A program made the translations under genes and the position numbers. 64,000 nt of DNA from Rhodococcus sp. H36-A4 (GTDB lineage: Bacteria > Actinomycetota > Actinomycetes > Mycobacteriales > Mycobacteriaceae): positions 310,001 to 374,000 of the forward strand of contig NZ_JAPVLQ010000002.1 of assembly GCF_027158005.1 (NCBI RefSeq). Direction: 5' to 3'. The notes below the pieces were generated by a model that saw only the letters and a program-made list of their open reading frames with translations, was not told the DNA's origin and searched no databases. Of this stretch, positions 26,147-35,819 are shown piece by piece (within the stretch, counting starts at the first letter, position 1; the number at the start of each line of letters is the position of its first letter).

Positions 26147-27037
26147 TCACTTCTCCTGCGGTTCGGGCGCCGTTTCCGCCAGTGCCGCAACGAGGTCTCG
26201 CTGAATATCGGTGGCGGGTACTGTGCCGTCGACGACTGCAGATACGGCGAGTTGTAACCGACGCTTTGCTTCCCGTCGGAATACGAGGCCGCTGGTGGGG
26301 GTGCCTGCGGCGGTGCTGGCGTAGAGGATCGACCAGCAGTCCGGGCGATTGAGCAGTTCAGCGCTTGCGGTGTGGTCGAGGGCTACGGGTGGGCCGAATG
26401 TCAGTCGCAGGCCGCTCCGTTTCATCGCACCTTCGACGACGCGGTGCAGCAGTATTTGTTCGCTGCGCTTGGGTAGCAGGAGTGGGTACGCGGCGAGGTC
26501 TTCCAGGCTCGGTTCGATTCGGTCGGCCAATGGGTGCCGCTCCGACAGGACCACTACGAGGTCTTCGGTCCATAGCTCCTTTGCTTGCAATCCTGACCTC
26601 TCGACGCTGCCTCGGATGAGTGCGACCTGACAATCCCCCGCCGTGACTGCTTCGATCTGTTCGGCGAATCGTTTGAGTACGAAGTCGATTTCTGCCTCGG
26701 GGTGTTGCTCACGCACACGAACGATTGCGGCCAGTGCGTTCGCGGCGAAGGTCATGTTCCCGGTCAGTCTGAGTTGGTTGCGTTTTCGCGCAGTCAGTGC
26801 GAGTGCGGACTGTTCCAGTTCGATCATGTGTCGGGCGATCGATACCAATTGTGCTCCGACAGTGGTCAATCGGACGGACCGTGATGTCCGTTCGAATAGG
26901 GGCTCGCCCATCTCGCGTTCGAGTTTGGCGATCTGCAGGCTGACTGCGGACTGGGAGATGTAGAAGCGCTCGGCGGCCCGCGAAAAGTTCAACTCCTCGG
27001 CGACGGCGAGGAAGTATTTCACCTGTCGTAGTTCCAT
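26147..27037 (-). CDS. LysR-family transcriptional regulator
   Basis: The 296-residue protein has a LysR winged HTH at residues 1-60 (MELRQVKYFLAVAEELNFSRAAERFYISQSAVSLQIAKLE) and a periplasmic-binding-like effector domain at about 90-285. The ATG at 27037 is preferred because TGGAG lies just before it; ATG 27052 is possible. It is divergent from the NADH dehydrogenase gene with a short shared upstream region, so that gene is its likely target. Effector unknown. Confidence 0.92.
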   Translation of the reverse strand: MELRQVKYFLAVAEELNFSRAAERFYISQSAVSLQIAKLEREMGEPLFERTSRSVRLTTVGAQLVSIARHMIELEQSALALTARKRNQLRLTGNMTFAANALAAIVRVREQHPEAEIDFVLKRFAEQIEAVTAGDCQVALIRGSVERSGLQAKELWTEDLVVVLSERHPLADRIEPSLEDLAAYPLLLPKRSEQILLHRVVEGAMKRSGLRLTFGPPVALDHTASAELLNRPDCWSILYASTAAGTPTSGLVFRREAKRRLQLAVSAVVDGTVPATDIQRDLVAALAETAPEPQEK

Positions 27038-27149
27038 ATTTTCTCCATCCATGAGTTCTGCTCATTGATGCTATGCGATCTTTCGCGTTGATAGCGACCG
27101 AATACAAGCGTTGCATGTAACTAACAGCTTTCGAGTAGGAGGATTTGTC

Positions 27150-28463
27150 GTGGATGAGTACGAGGTCGTGATCGTCGGATCAGGATTCGGAGCTTTGGCT
27201 GCCGCCAAGACTCTGGGCAAGGCTGGCGTGAAGTTCTCGCTTATCTCCAGCACTACCGAGCACCTGTTCCAGCCGCTGCTCTATCAGGCAGCAACCGGAA
27301 TGATCTCGACGGGAGAAATTGCCCCGCCGATCAGGCGCATCCTCGCCGAGTACGACTCGGCCGATGTCCGGTTGGGCAGGGTCGTCGACGTAGATCCCGA
27401 GGGGCATGTTCTCACCTACACAGCAGCGGGCTCCACCCGTTCGATCCGGTACGGCCGCCTCATCGTCGCTACCGGCGCTACGCAGGCATATTTCGGTCAC
27501 GACGAGTTCAGGGACCGCACTTTCGCCCTCAAGACCGTGGACGACGCCATCGCCCTCCGCGAGCAGATCCTGAGTTGCTACGAAGAAGCGCATCTGACCT
27601 CGGACATCGACGCCAAGCGTGAGCTTCTGAGCTTTGTCGTTGTCGGCGCCGGCGCGACCGGTGTCGAACTTGCCGGTCAGATCCGCGATCTCGCACACCG
27701 CTATTTCGCCGCCTCGTTCCCTGACATCACCCCGGACGACGTCGCGGTCACGCTGGTCGACGGGGTCAAAGATGTATTGCCTGCCTACGGTGGGCGGTTG
27801 AGCAAGTATGCGCGCGCCAAACTGGAACGGTCCGGGGTGGAAGTGGTGACCGGTGCCATGGTCACCGACATCGCCGATGACACCGTCACAATCAAAGACG
27901 TGGATACCAAGGACGTACGCACCATCGCCGCCAAGACTGTCATTTGGTCGGCAGGCGTTCAGGCAAGCGCATTGGCCGCGACGATCGCCGAGCGAACAGG
28001 GTGCGAAACCGATCGCGCCGGACGCCTACTGATTCACGACGACCTGACTGTCGGCTCGGCATCGGACATCTTCGCCATCGGCGACGTCACGTCTCTGAAC
28101 AGCCTTCCCGGTCAATCTCCTATCGCGATGCAGCAGGGTAGGCATGCGGCCAAGATGATCACCGGAAAGGTGAAGGCAGGAACACCGTTCCGCTACGTCG
28201 ACAAGGGCAGTATGTCGATCGTCGGTCGATTCAGTGCCGTCGCGCGTCTGTTCGGCAAGGTGGACATTGCGGGGCCGATCGCCTGGGTTCTGTGGCTGGC
28301 AGTGCATCTGATGTACATGGTGGGCTTTCGGAACCGGTATGTGGCGGTCGTGTCGTGGCTCAGCTCCTACATCGGCGACCGACGCCCACATTTCCAGTAC
28401 ACCGACAAATGGATAGATCAGATCGAACTGGTCGAACCCGAAGTGGAGCGAGCGGCAGCCTGA
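27150..28463 (+). CDS. ndh: Type II NADH:quinone dehydrogenase
   Basis: With GTG 27150, preceded by AGGAGG at a 7-base spacing, the protein has 437 residues. It contains an N-terminal FAD-binding GxGxxG (VVIVGSGFGALAAAKTL), HLFQPLLYQAATGMIS, the NADH-binding FVVVGAGATGVELAGQI, and AIGDVTSL for the second FAD contact. The C-terminal stretch (PIAWVLWLAVHLMYMVGFRNR) is the amphipathic membrane-attachment region. NDH-2 oxidises NADH and reduces menaquinone without proton pumping. The divergent LysR is a candidate regulator. Confidence 0.93.
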   Translation: MDEYEVVIVGSGFGALAAAKTLGKAGVKFSLISSTTEHLFQPLLYQAATGMISTGEIAPPIRRILAEYDSADVRLGRVVDVDPEGHVLTYTAAGSTRSIRYGRLIVATGATQAYFGHDEFRDRTFALKTVDDAIALREQILSCYEEAHLTSDIDAKRELLSFVVVGAGATGVELAGQIRDLAHRYFAASFPDITPDDVAVTLVDGVKDVLPAYGGRLSKYARAKLERSGVEVVTGAMVTDIADDTVTIKDVDTKDVRTIAAKTVIWSAGVQASALAATIAERTGCETDRAGRLLIHDDLTVGSASDIFAIGDVTSLNSLPGQSPIAMQQGRHAAKMITGKVKAGTPFRYVDKGSMSIVGRFSAVARLFGKVDIAGPIAWVLWLAVHLMYMVGFRNRYVAVVSWLSSYIGDRRPHFQYTDKWIDQIELVEPEVERAAA

Positions 28464-28480
28464 CGCCCGCAACGACGGGG

Positions 28481-28926
28481 TTACTCGACGAGCTTTCCGG
28501 TGGAATCGACCGTGCGGATGAGAGCTCCGATCTCCGAAGGGATCGGCGGGATGGCCTCGCGTGCGATCTTGCGCAGCTTCGAGTGTCGCCCGCGCAGCCA
28601 GTGCTGCCGACTTCAGGTCGAAAGCATTGTGACCACCGGCAGCGAGAATGACGGCATCCGCGTGAATGAGGTAGCGCGTACAGGTTGTGAGGTCGAATCC
28701 GGCTGTCTTCCTCACGGGCGAAGGGCATTCCGTAGCGAACCAGGTCGGCGATACCCCGCTCGGCGCCTTCGGCGACGATGTGGACGGTGTGCGGATTGGC
28801 GAGAAAGTAGCTTTCCTTCACCGTGTCTGCAGCATGCTGCTGCCACGAGTCCTCGGGATTCATCGTCGACAGAGCAGCATTGATTCCACCGGCTGCGAGC
28901 GAAGTATGAGCATCGAGTCCGTGGTA
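28481..28926 (-). pseudogene. Relic of an SdhA/FrdA-type flavoprotein gene
   Basis: Reading from 28926 down, one frame gives HTSLAAGGINAALSTMNPED then DSWQQHAADTVKESYF and VRYGMPFAREED, typical of succinate dehydrogenase/fumarate reductase flavoproteins. It then breaks, and a second frame continues with TRYLIHADAVILAAGGHNAF, another family motif out of order distance. A third frame ends with KLRKIAREAIPPIPSEIGAL to a TAA at 28481-28483, an unrelated-looking gene end. The N-terminal FAD loop and most of the catalytic domain are missing. This is decayed DNA with at least one deletion and frame change. Confidence 0.7.
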
Positions 28927-28968
28927 CCTATTCGACCGACCAGACGCGGGTTTCGTAGCGGGACATGC

Positions 28969-30189
28969 TCATCTCGTCAGCAATGCGTCGGCCCGCCCGC
29001 GGAGGTACCGCCGCGTCGGTGCATCGGCGGACAGTGAGATTGCCTTCTCGTAGGCGACTACCGATTCCTCGACGCGGCCCAACCGGTCGAGCAGGTGGGC
29101 GCGTACCGCCCATGCAGGCTGGAAGCGCTCGGCACCGTCGAGCTCGTCGAGCATGCGGAGCCCGGATTCGGGGCCGTCGGTTTCGGCAGTGACGGCGGCC
29201 AACGCGACGCTGCCGCCGAGCGTCGGCGCCAGTGCGTCGAGTGTGGTGTGCAGTGCTCGCAGCGTGGCCCAGTCGGTGAATCCAGTGTGTCGGCGCGCGC
29301 AGTGCACGGCCTGGATCGTTGCCTCGAGTTGGAACCGTCCGAGAGCACCTAACGCATGTGCTCGGCGTAGATGCGACTCACCGCGCGCAATAGTCGCCTC
29401 GTCCCATCTCTGCACGTCCTGGGCCTGAATCGGGATCAGGACGCCGTCGAGCTGGCGTGCCGGTAGGCGTGAGGTGCTCAGCAGAACGAGTGCCGCAAGT
29501 CCATGCGCTTCCGGATCCTCGGGCAGAAGTGTGCAGAGCGTCTCCGCGAGATGGAGGGCTTCACTGGCAAGGCCGTCGCGCATCTCGGTCCCGCTGGTGT
29601 GCCAGTCGATGGCGAAAGCGCCGTACACGGCTGCCTGCACCGCGTCGACCCGCTCGGGTAACACCGATCTGTCGGGTAGCTCGAAGGAGATTCCGGCCTC
29701 GCGGATCCGTCGTTTGGCCCGTCCGAGGCGTGCGGCCAGTGTGGACGACGGCAGCGCGAATGCACGAGCGATGTCCCTCGCCGTGTAGCCCAGCACGACG
29801 TCGAGCATCAGGGGCGTGTGTACCGCCGGGTCGATCGCCGGGTGCGCGCAGACGAGCATCAATTGCAACCGCTTGTCTTCGATCGCTTCCGGATCGAGTT
29901 CGGCGAGATGGCCGTAGGTGTCCGGCGCCGATGTCAGTGGGTCGTGCATCCGGTGGGCTGAGGACTTCCAGACGTCCCGCTGCCGATTCCGCGCCACGGT
30001 CAGTAGCCACCCATCGGGGTTCGCCGGGACCCCGTCCCTCGGCCACGTCGTCAATGCTCGTTCGAACGCGTCGGCAAGCGCATCCTCGGCGCCGGCGATG
30101 TCCCTGCTCGCCGACGCGAGGAGCGCGAGAAGCCGCCCGTACGAACCACGAGCAGAGTTCTCGGCAGAATTTCGAGCCTTCAGGTCCAC
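28969..30189 (-). CDS. ECF42-type RNA polymerase sigma factor with C-terminal TPR-like domain
   Basis: With GTG 30189 the protein has 406 residues. Sigma2 (ARGSYGRLLALLASASRDIAGAEDALADAFERALTTWP) and sigma4 (LMLDVVLGYTARDIARAFALPSSTLAARLGRAKRRI) lie in the first 175 residues. The rest is a helical TPR-like domain (LHLAETLCTLLPEDPEAHGLAALVLL, DRLGRVEESVVAYEKAISLS). This layout plus the adjacent YCII/DGPF gene is the known ECF42 arrangement. There is no anti-sigma gene; the C-terminal domain is thought to control activity. The start overlaps the YCII gene end by 10 bases. Confidence 0.88.
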   Translation of the reverse strand: MDLKARNSAENSARGSYGRLLALLASASRDIAGAEDALADAFERALTTWPRDGVPANPDGWLLTVARNRQRDVWKSSAHRMHDPLTSAPDTYGHLAELDPEAIEDKRLQLMLVCAHPAIDPAVHTPLMLDVVLGYTARDIARAFALPSSTLAARLGRAKRRIREAGISFELPDRSVLPERVDAVQAAVYGAFAIDWHTSGTEMRDGLASEALHLAETLCTLLPEDPEAHGLAALVLLSTSRLPARQLDGVLIPIQAQDVQRWDEATIARGESHLRRAHALGALGRFQLEATIQAVHCARRHTGFTDWATLRALHTTLDALAPTLGGSVALAAVTAETDGPESGLRMLDELDGAERFQPAWAVRAHLLDRLGRVEESVVAYEKAISLSADAPTRRYLRGRADALLTR

Positions 30190-30548
30190 GATCCGTCGAT
30201 GAACGACGTCGCGGCGGCCCGTACTTCGATCACTCCGTACTGTGCGCCCGGACAACGCTCGGCCCACATCAGCGCAGCGTCCAGGTCGGGAACGTCGAGG
30301 ACGAACACACCGGCGAGCGCTTCCTTGGTGTCCGCGAACGGTCCGTCCTGAATCCGAAGCGAACCGCCTCGAAGTGTGACCGTGGTTGTCGCCGATGCGC
30401 TGGTCAAAACTTCGGCCGCGACGAGAACTCCAGCTGATTCGAGGGCTTTGCCGTAGGTGCCGAACGCCTCCTGCATCTGCACTCTGGCTTCATCTGGAAT
30501 GACGCCCTCACCGGGCTCTTCGTTGCTGAGGAGAAGTGCGTATCTCAT
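30180..30548 (-). CDS. YCII-related (DGPF) protein of the ECF42 pair
   Basis: The 122-residue protein starts MRYALLLSNEEPGEG and carries IQDGPFADTKEALAGVFVLDV, the DGPF/PhnB-type YCII signature. GGGAGC precedes the ATG. It is translated just ahead of and overlaps the sigma factor gene. DGPF proteins accompany ECF42 sigma factors and are often part of their regulon; biochemical role unknown. Confidence 0.9.
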   Translation of the reverse strand: MRYALLLSNEEPGEGVIPDEARVQMQEAFGTYGKALESAGVLVAAEVLTSASATTTVTLRGGSLRIQDGPFADTKEALAGVFVLDVPDLDAALMWAERCPGAQYGVIEVRAAATSFIDGSWT

Positions 30549-30653
30549 GGTGTGCTCCCGATCGTCTAGTCCACGTCTGCTTCGATTGTCACCGCACTAC
30601 GCGGTCTTGCACAGAGATGACGATCGAGCTGCCGTGAAATCGACAGGCACTTG

Positions 30654-31460
30654 TCAATGACTGGGTGGCGCCAGGACCGTGAGCTTGCCGCTCACCGGAC
30701 GCGGGTCACGACGGCAATCCACAGTGGGGGCGATCCAGACGCGTGGCCATATTCGCGGGTCGAACGCGCGCATCGAGAACTCGACGTTTCGCAGGACCGT
30801 GCGTCGTGCCAAGGCCAGCAACACTGCGGTGCCGGTGACTGCCATCCACGTCGGCAAGGGGTAGAGCGCAAGGCGCTCGCCCAGACCGAAATGCAGTGCT
30901 TTCGCCAGCATGAGGACTGCTCCGAGCACTCCGACGAAAGCGCACAGCGCCGACCAGATCGCCACCAGTCGCTTCTCGTGCCACAGATGCCATGCGATCA
31001 GGACTAGCACGACATGTCTTGCCACGAACCCCGGCATCACCGCCGACCAATGGATGAGCGCTCCGTCGTTCGCCGGGAACAGTCCGGTGGCCGCAGTGCT
31101 CACTGCGATGACAACCGCCAGCGAGAGAATCCACTTCTTCGACCGACCATTTCGGATGTGTCGATGCAAGAAGAGGGCGCCGATGAGGGTCAATACCCCG
31201 AGCGCTACGAACGTCGAGTTCATGACGTCGTGCATCGGAGAGCACGAATCTACGTCACAGGTCGTCACACCCAGCGAGCTGATCGAATTCTGGGCAAAGC
31301 TGTAGGGCGTGTTCCACGCAGCAGCCGTGAACACCTCCGCCAACAAATATGCGAACGAGAGAATCCATGCAGTTCCTGCAGCGGCGTGGCTCAGGTTGTG
31401 GCTTCGGTGAGATGTGTCGGCGTGGTGTGGATAGCTGATGGCGGAACTCTCTGTCGGCAC
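30654..31460 (-). CDS. DUF998 integral membrane protein
   Basis: The 268-residue protein shows about six membrane segments with the DUF998 hallmarks NSISSLG near residue 60, CSPMHDVMNSTFVALGVL, and GLFPANDGALIHWSAVM. The last ~45 residues are hydrophilic. The GTG start has no strong ribosome site. Function of the family is unknown. It stands alone between the ECF42 pair and a divergent KdpE-type regulator. Confidence 0.8.
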   Translation of the reverse strand: MPTESSAISYPHHADTSHRSHNLSHAAAGTAWILSFAYLLAEVFTAAAWNTPYSFAQNSISSLGVTTCDVDSCSPMHDVMNSTFVALGVLTLIGALFLHRHIRNGRSKKWILSLAVVIAVSTAATGLFPANDGALIHWSAVMPGFVARHVVLVLIAWHLWHEKRLVAIWSALCAFVGVLGAVLMLAKALHFGLGERLALYPLPTWMAVTGTAVLLALARRTVLRNVEFSMRAFDPRIWPRVWIAPTVDCRRDPRPVSGKLTVLAPPSH

Positions 31461-31667
31461 AGACTTGATTTCTGGGTCCGACTGTAGAGCGTCAACCTGA
31501 GAGCAGTGTCCCGAAAGTCACATTTCGATCTCAGAATCGACCACCGTCGGATGATTGGAGAGCATTCACTTTCGGGTCGTCCGGCACAGGCGCGTGCAGC
31601 TGAGCACCGGCCCGAAGTACGGTGTATCCGTAGCGGCTGGCCTAACGAGCGACGAGGGGAACGACGG

Positions 31668-32396
31668 ATGCGCAAGGGTGTGTCTGTCGAGGTCACTGCA
31701 GGCGGTGATTCGATGGCGACGCCGCGGGTCAGAGTTCTCATCGTGGACGACGAACCGCAGATCCTGCGAGCACTCCGAATCAATCTGAACGTGCGCGGTT
31801 ACGAGGTAGTGACGGCAGCATCGGGGGCCGAGGCGCTCCGAGTGGCCGCCAACTTCCATCCCGAGATCGTGATCCTCGACCTTGGTTTGCCGGACATCGA
31901 CGGGATCGACGTCATCGGCGGCTTGCGCGGATGGACCGATGTGCCGATCGTCGTTCTCTCGGCTCGTACCGACTCCGTCGACACTGTCGAGGCACTCGAT
32001 GCTGGTGCGGACGATTTCGTCACCAAGCCGTTCGGGATGGACGAATTGCTCGCGCGTCTGCGCGCGGCACTGCGACGTGGACCTCATGTGGCGGAAGCGG
32101 CCGTTGTGGTCACCGACTCGTTCACCGTCGATTTGTCCGCCAAAACTGTGACGCGACACGGAGCGAACATTCATCTCACTCGGACCGAATGGGGTGTGCT
32201 CGAACTCCTCGTCCGAAATCAGGGGAAACTGGTCTCCCAGAAGGAGATTCTGCAGACCGTGTGGGGCCCGCACCATGGGCGCGAAACGCACTATCTCCGA
32301 ATCTATCTCGGTCAGCTACGACACAAGCTCGAGGACGACCCGTCGCATCCGCGCCACCTGATGACCGAGACCGGGATGGGTTACCGGTTCGTCTGA
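31668..32396 (+). CDS. OmpR/KdpE-type response regulator, orphan
   Basis: With ATG 31668 (GAGGGGA at a 7-base spacing) the protein has 242 residues. The receiver has LIVDDEPQ, phospho-acceptor Asp71 (VILDLGLPDIDG) and a VTKPFGMDELLARLRA end. The C-terminal winged helix ends TEWGVLELLVRNQGKLVSQKEILQTVWGP ... HYLRIYLGQLRHKLEDDP ... GMGYRFV, the KdpE pattern. KdpE controls K+ uptake with KdpD, but no kdp gene or kinase is adjacent, so the partner must be elsewhere. Confidence 0.88.
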   Translation: MRKGVSVEVTAGGDSMATPRVRVLIVDDEPQILRALRINLNVRGYEVVTAASGAEALRVAANFHPEIVILDLGLPDIDGIDVIGGLRGWTDVPIVVLSARTDSVDTVEALDAGADDFVTKPFGMDELLARLRAALRRGPHVAEAAVVVTDSFTVDLSAKTVTRHGANIHLTRTEWGVLELLVRNQGKLVSQKEILQTVWGPHHGRETHYLRIYLGQLRHKLEDDPSHPRHLMTETGMGYRFV

Positions 32397-32419
32397 AGGT
32401 CATCGCACGCAGCGGTGGT

Positions 32420-34696
32420 TCATTCGACGCTATTCGACAAGTCGACATCGACCGGGTGCGCCGAGGTGGGCGTGGTCTGCAGCCAGTGCTCCAGTGGCGC
32501 AGGCCGCCCATAGAGGTATCCCTGCGCGAACCGGCAATGCAGAGCCTCCACCGCGCGCGCTTGCTCCTCGGTTTCCACGCCCTCCGCCACGATGGACACA
32601 GGCAGCGCCCGCGCCATCGCCGCGATGGCAGTGACGAGTGAGTCCGCGGACTCACTGGTGCCGATCTCGGCGACGAAGGAACGGTCGATCTTGAGCAAGG
32701 CGATGGGAAGTTCGCGGAGTCGGCTCAGCGAGGAGTATCCGACGCCGAAGTCGTCGAGAACGATCAACACTTCCATCGCCGCCAGTTCGTCGAGGATCTT
32801 CTTGGCAGCGAAGACGTCGTCGATGAGTGCAGTTTCGGTGACTTCGAGAGCAAGGTCAGCACCGCACAGGCCATACTCTTCCAGCATGTCGGAGACCAAT
32901 TTCGGCAACGAGTCGTCGCGGAGTTGAACAGAAGAGATATTGACCGACATTGTGACGTTCTGCCCGGCTGCCCGAAGCGCGTTCAGATCCCGCAAGGCGG
33001 TGCGCAGAACGAAGGCCCCGATCTCACCGATCAGATTCGTGGACTCCGCTATCGGAACGAACTCGACGGGCGACCGTAAACAGCCGTCGCGGTTCCATCG
33101 CACCAGCGCCTCGTAGACGACGGTGCTCCGTGAGGAGGTCGAGACGATCGGCTGATAGTGGACGACCAATTCACCGCGTCGGGTCGCCCCTCGTAGGGCA
33201 GTGGCCGTTTCGATCGCCGCGATCGAGGACGCGCGCAACGACTCGTCGAAGAAGGAGAAGCGGGAGGCCCCCAGCGACTTCGCGTGATACATCGCCATAT
33301 CGGCCTCGCGGAGGAGATCGTCCAGATCGCCCGGGCGGTTGTCGGCGGCAGCGATCCCGACGGACGCAGTGATGTACGTGGTGGCAACGCTGAGTACGAA
33401 CGGCTCGGAGATCCGCTCGATCACCGAACGCGCCACCTCCTCCATCTCGGGACGAGTGCAGCGACCGATGACGATGAACTCGTCACCCGCGTACCGCACC
33501 ACGGTGTCCGAGGATCGTACTGTCGCGCGGATCCGATGGGCAGCTGCAGCGATCATCTCGTCACCCACCCGGTGACCGTAGGAATCGTTGACGGTCTTGA
33601 AGTTGTCGAGATCGACGAAGAGGACGAAGGTTCGCCCGCGTCCGCTTGCGAGAGCCAATCGCGCAAACTGCTCGTCGAGCATCGTTCGGTTCGGTAGCCC
33701 TGTGAGCACGTCGTGGGCCGCGCGGTATCGGGCGTCGTCTTCACTGCGTTCGACGAGGCTCATGGCGCGCTCGCCGCGCAAGAACGTGCCGATCAGCAAT
33801 ACCGAGAGCAACGCCGACCGCACCACGAGATCGACTGTCGAGATCGAGGATCCGAGCACCAACGTGGCCGCGCACACCGCCAGGAGTGCGACGACGAACA
33901 GCACCCGACGGCGACTGTGCCGAGGAGGGGAATTCTGTCGATGCGACATCGTCGCCATCTGCGGATTGAGAGCAGCAAGGGCCAGTGCTGCGTAGGCGAA
34001 GAGGTAAATGCCGTCCAGAAGTCCCGGCGACAACGGAACCGTGCGAGAGAGGGACTGGGCGTATGCAAGGTCGCCGACCAATATTGCGAGCAAGGCTACG
34101 AGAAGAAGGCGAAGCGCATGATTGCGATGCGTCGACGAGACGAGCAGATACGTCACGAGCGTGATCATGCCTGCGTCGATTGCGGGATACACGCCGTTGC
34201 CGATCGCAGCAGCCGTACTGACAGTGCCGTCGAGCAACGGGGATATCAGCACCACCCACGACACGAAGAGGGTGCCGACCGAGATGAGCCCGGCATCGAT
34301 GAGCGGAGTGATGTCGTCTCTGGACCGTCGTTCGAGGACCCATCTTGCCAGCGCCGTCCCGATCAGGCAGTAGCCACCCAGCGTCAGTGAATTGGACAGT
34401 GCGGTGACACCGTCCGGATAGACCGTCGGGTCGCCGCGGAGACCGACTCCGACGAGAAAAAGTGCAGATGCGCCGAACAGGCACCACCACGACGTGGCGT
34501 CGGCAGGTTTGTATCGACGAATACCGACACTGATGGCGATGATCGCCGACAACGCGAAAGTAGCGAGAACGATCGAGCGAACCGAGGAGTCGCCGCGGAA
34601 GAAGAGAACGCTACTGGCGACGACCGCTGAAGAAATGCCCACCAATTTGGGTACCCCGGCCAGCAGTTGGTGCATCGGAAGAACCTTCGAGTCCAT
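32420..34696 (-). CDS. Membrane GGDEF-EAL protein (cyclic di-GMP turnover)
   Basis: With ATG 34696 (AGGGGAAG upstream) the protein has 758 residues. About 8-9 membrane segments fill residues 10-310. The GGDEF domain (about 325-485) has DLDNFKTVNDSYGHRVGD and the active-site loop RYAGDEF, an AGDEF variant that is often active. The EAL domain (about 500-745) has YEALVRW, DDFGVGYSSLS and LKIDRSFV, so the phosphodiesterase ligands look complete. It probably both makes and breaks c-di-GMP depending on the membrane signal. It converges on the KdpE-type gene. Confidence 0.92.
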   Translation of the reverse strand: MDSKVLPMHQLLAGVPKLVGISSAVVASSVLFFRGDSSVRSIVLATFALSAIIAISVGIRRYKPADATSWWCLFGASALFLVGVGLRGDPTVYPDGVTALSNSLTLGGYCLIGTALARWVLERRSRDDITPLIDAGLISVGTLFVSWVVLISPLLDGTVSTAAAIGNGVYPAIDAGMITLVTYLLVSSTHRNHALRLLLVALLAILVGDLAYAQSLSRTVPLSPGLLDGIYLFAYAALALAALNPQMATMSHRQNSPPRHSRRRVLFVVALLAVCAATLVLGSSISTVDLVVRSALLSVLLIGTFLRGERAMSLVERSEDDARYRAAHDVLTGLPNRTMLDEQFARLALASGRGRTFVLFVDLDNFKTVNDSYGHRVGDEMIAAAAHRIRATVRSSDTVVRYAGDEFIVIGRCTRPEMEEVARSVIERISEPFVLSVATTYITASVGIAAADNRPGDLDDLLREADMAMYHAKSLGASRFSFFDESLRASSIAAIETATALRGATRRGELVVHYQPIVSTSSRSTVVYEALVRWNRDGCLRSPVEFVPIAESTNLIGEIGAFVLRTALRDLNALRAAGQNVTMSVNISSVQLRDDSLPKLVSDMLEEYGLCGADLALEVTETALIDDVFAAKKILDELAAMEVLIVLDDFGVGYSSLSRLRELPIALLKIDRSFVAEIGTSESADSLVTAIAAMARALPVSIVAEGVETEEQARAVEALHCRFAQGYLYGRPAPLEHWLQTTPTSAHPVDVDLSNSVE

Positions 34697-34841
34697 GCGA
34701 AGGCTTCCCCTTTCGTGTGCGGCGCCGACGCGGCGGAGGCAATCGGCCGTTCCGCCGACTGCGAGGTTAGCCCAGGATCGCCCGAGAGCGCGCGGAACAC
34801 TACTGCTGCGACCGAATTTCATCGGTCACGAAGGGTTTGCG

Positions 34842-35819
34842 TCAGCGTTGTGTTCCTCCCCCGGCTTCGTCGGTCGCGGCCCGGACTGCGCTGCGCACGT
34901 CTTCGTCGATGAGGTACGCGTTCAAGGCGCCTGCCGCACGAACACCGCCTGCAGCCGAACCAATCAGAATCTCCATCGGCGAGGTCACGTTGCCGGCCGC
35001 CCAGATTCCCGCCACGGACGTGGCTCCGGTGGGGTCGGTTGCCACCGATGTGGCGCCGACGGGAACGTCGCCCATCATCAGTTCCGTTGTCTCGAGACCA
35101 AGTTGGAGGAGAATGTCCGCATTTGCCTCGAACTTCGGTTTCACGACCACCGCCTGAACGGGCACAGTTCTACCCGACGTCATGTGAACGCCGATGAGCG
35201 TGTCGTTTTCGATCACGAGCTCGACGATCTTGTCCGTCTCCACTCGGATGCCGCGCGCGTCCAGTTTCACCTGGTCTTCCTCGGAAGGCTCGAAATCCTG
35301 GGTGAACAGCACGATGTCGTCGGTCCACTGACGCCACATCAGTGCCTGGTGGACACCGAACTTGCCGCCGATGATTCCGAGGGCCTGGTCGCGGACTTCC
35401 CAGCCATGACAATAGGGACAATGCAGGACCTCGCGGCCCCAACGGTCGGCTATGCCGGGGATGTCCGGCAATGTATCGGTCAGCCCGGTCGTCACCAGCA
35501 AGCTGCGGCCGGTGACCGACGTGCCGTCGCCGAGCGTCACCGTAAATCCTCCCTCTACCTTCGTCGCCGAGACCGCGGTGTTCGAGACGATTTCCGCGCC
35601 GTAGGAACGCGCTTCGGTGCGCCCGATCTCGAGTAGTTGCAGTGGTGGGACACCCTCGCGGCCGAGGTAATTGTGGGCGTGGGCGGAGGGTGCATTACGG
35701 GGTTTACCAGCATCGATGACGAGGACGGTTCTACGTGAGCGTCCTAGTGCCACCGCTGCGGCAAGGCCTGCAGCGCCCCCACCGATGATGAGTGCGTCGT
35801 ACTTCAGTCGAGTTGTCAT
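34842..35819 (-). CDS. Thioredoxin reductase-like FAD oxidoreductase
   Basis: With ATG 35819 the protein has 325 residues. The FAD motif is DALIIGGGAAGLAAAVALGRSRR, the redox-active pair is HCPYCHGWE (CxxC), the NADPH loop lies in GIIGGKFGVHQAL, and the C-terminal FAD site is SVAGIWAAGNVTSPM. Length and layout fit the low-molecular-weight TrxR family, but the CPYC pair and HGWE context are those of TrxR-like proteins that may not reduce thioredoxin. No trxA is adjacent. A longer open frame to 35957 lacks coding character. Confidence 0.88.
   Translation of the reverse strand: MTTRLKYDALIIGGGAAGLAAAVALGRSRRTVLVIDAGKPRNAPSAHAHNYLGREGVPPLQLLEIGRTEARSYGAEIVSNTAVSATKVEGGFTVTLGDGTSVTGRSLLVTTGLTDTLPDIPGIADRWGREVLHCPYCHGWEVRDQALGIIGGKFGVHQALMWRQWTDDIVLFTQDFEPSEEDQVKLDARGIRVETDKIVELVIENDTLIGVHMTSGRTVPVQAVVVKPKFEANADILLQLGLETTELMMGDVPVGATSVATDPTGATSVAGIWAAGNVTSPMEILIGSAAGGVRAAGALNAYLIDEDVRSAVRAATDEAGGGTQR

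Noticed and set aside
32420-32641. KdpD-like kinase partner next to the KdpE-type regulator
   Set aside because: The following gene is on the opposite strand and encodes GGDEF-EAL domains.
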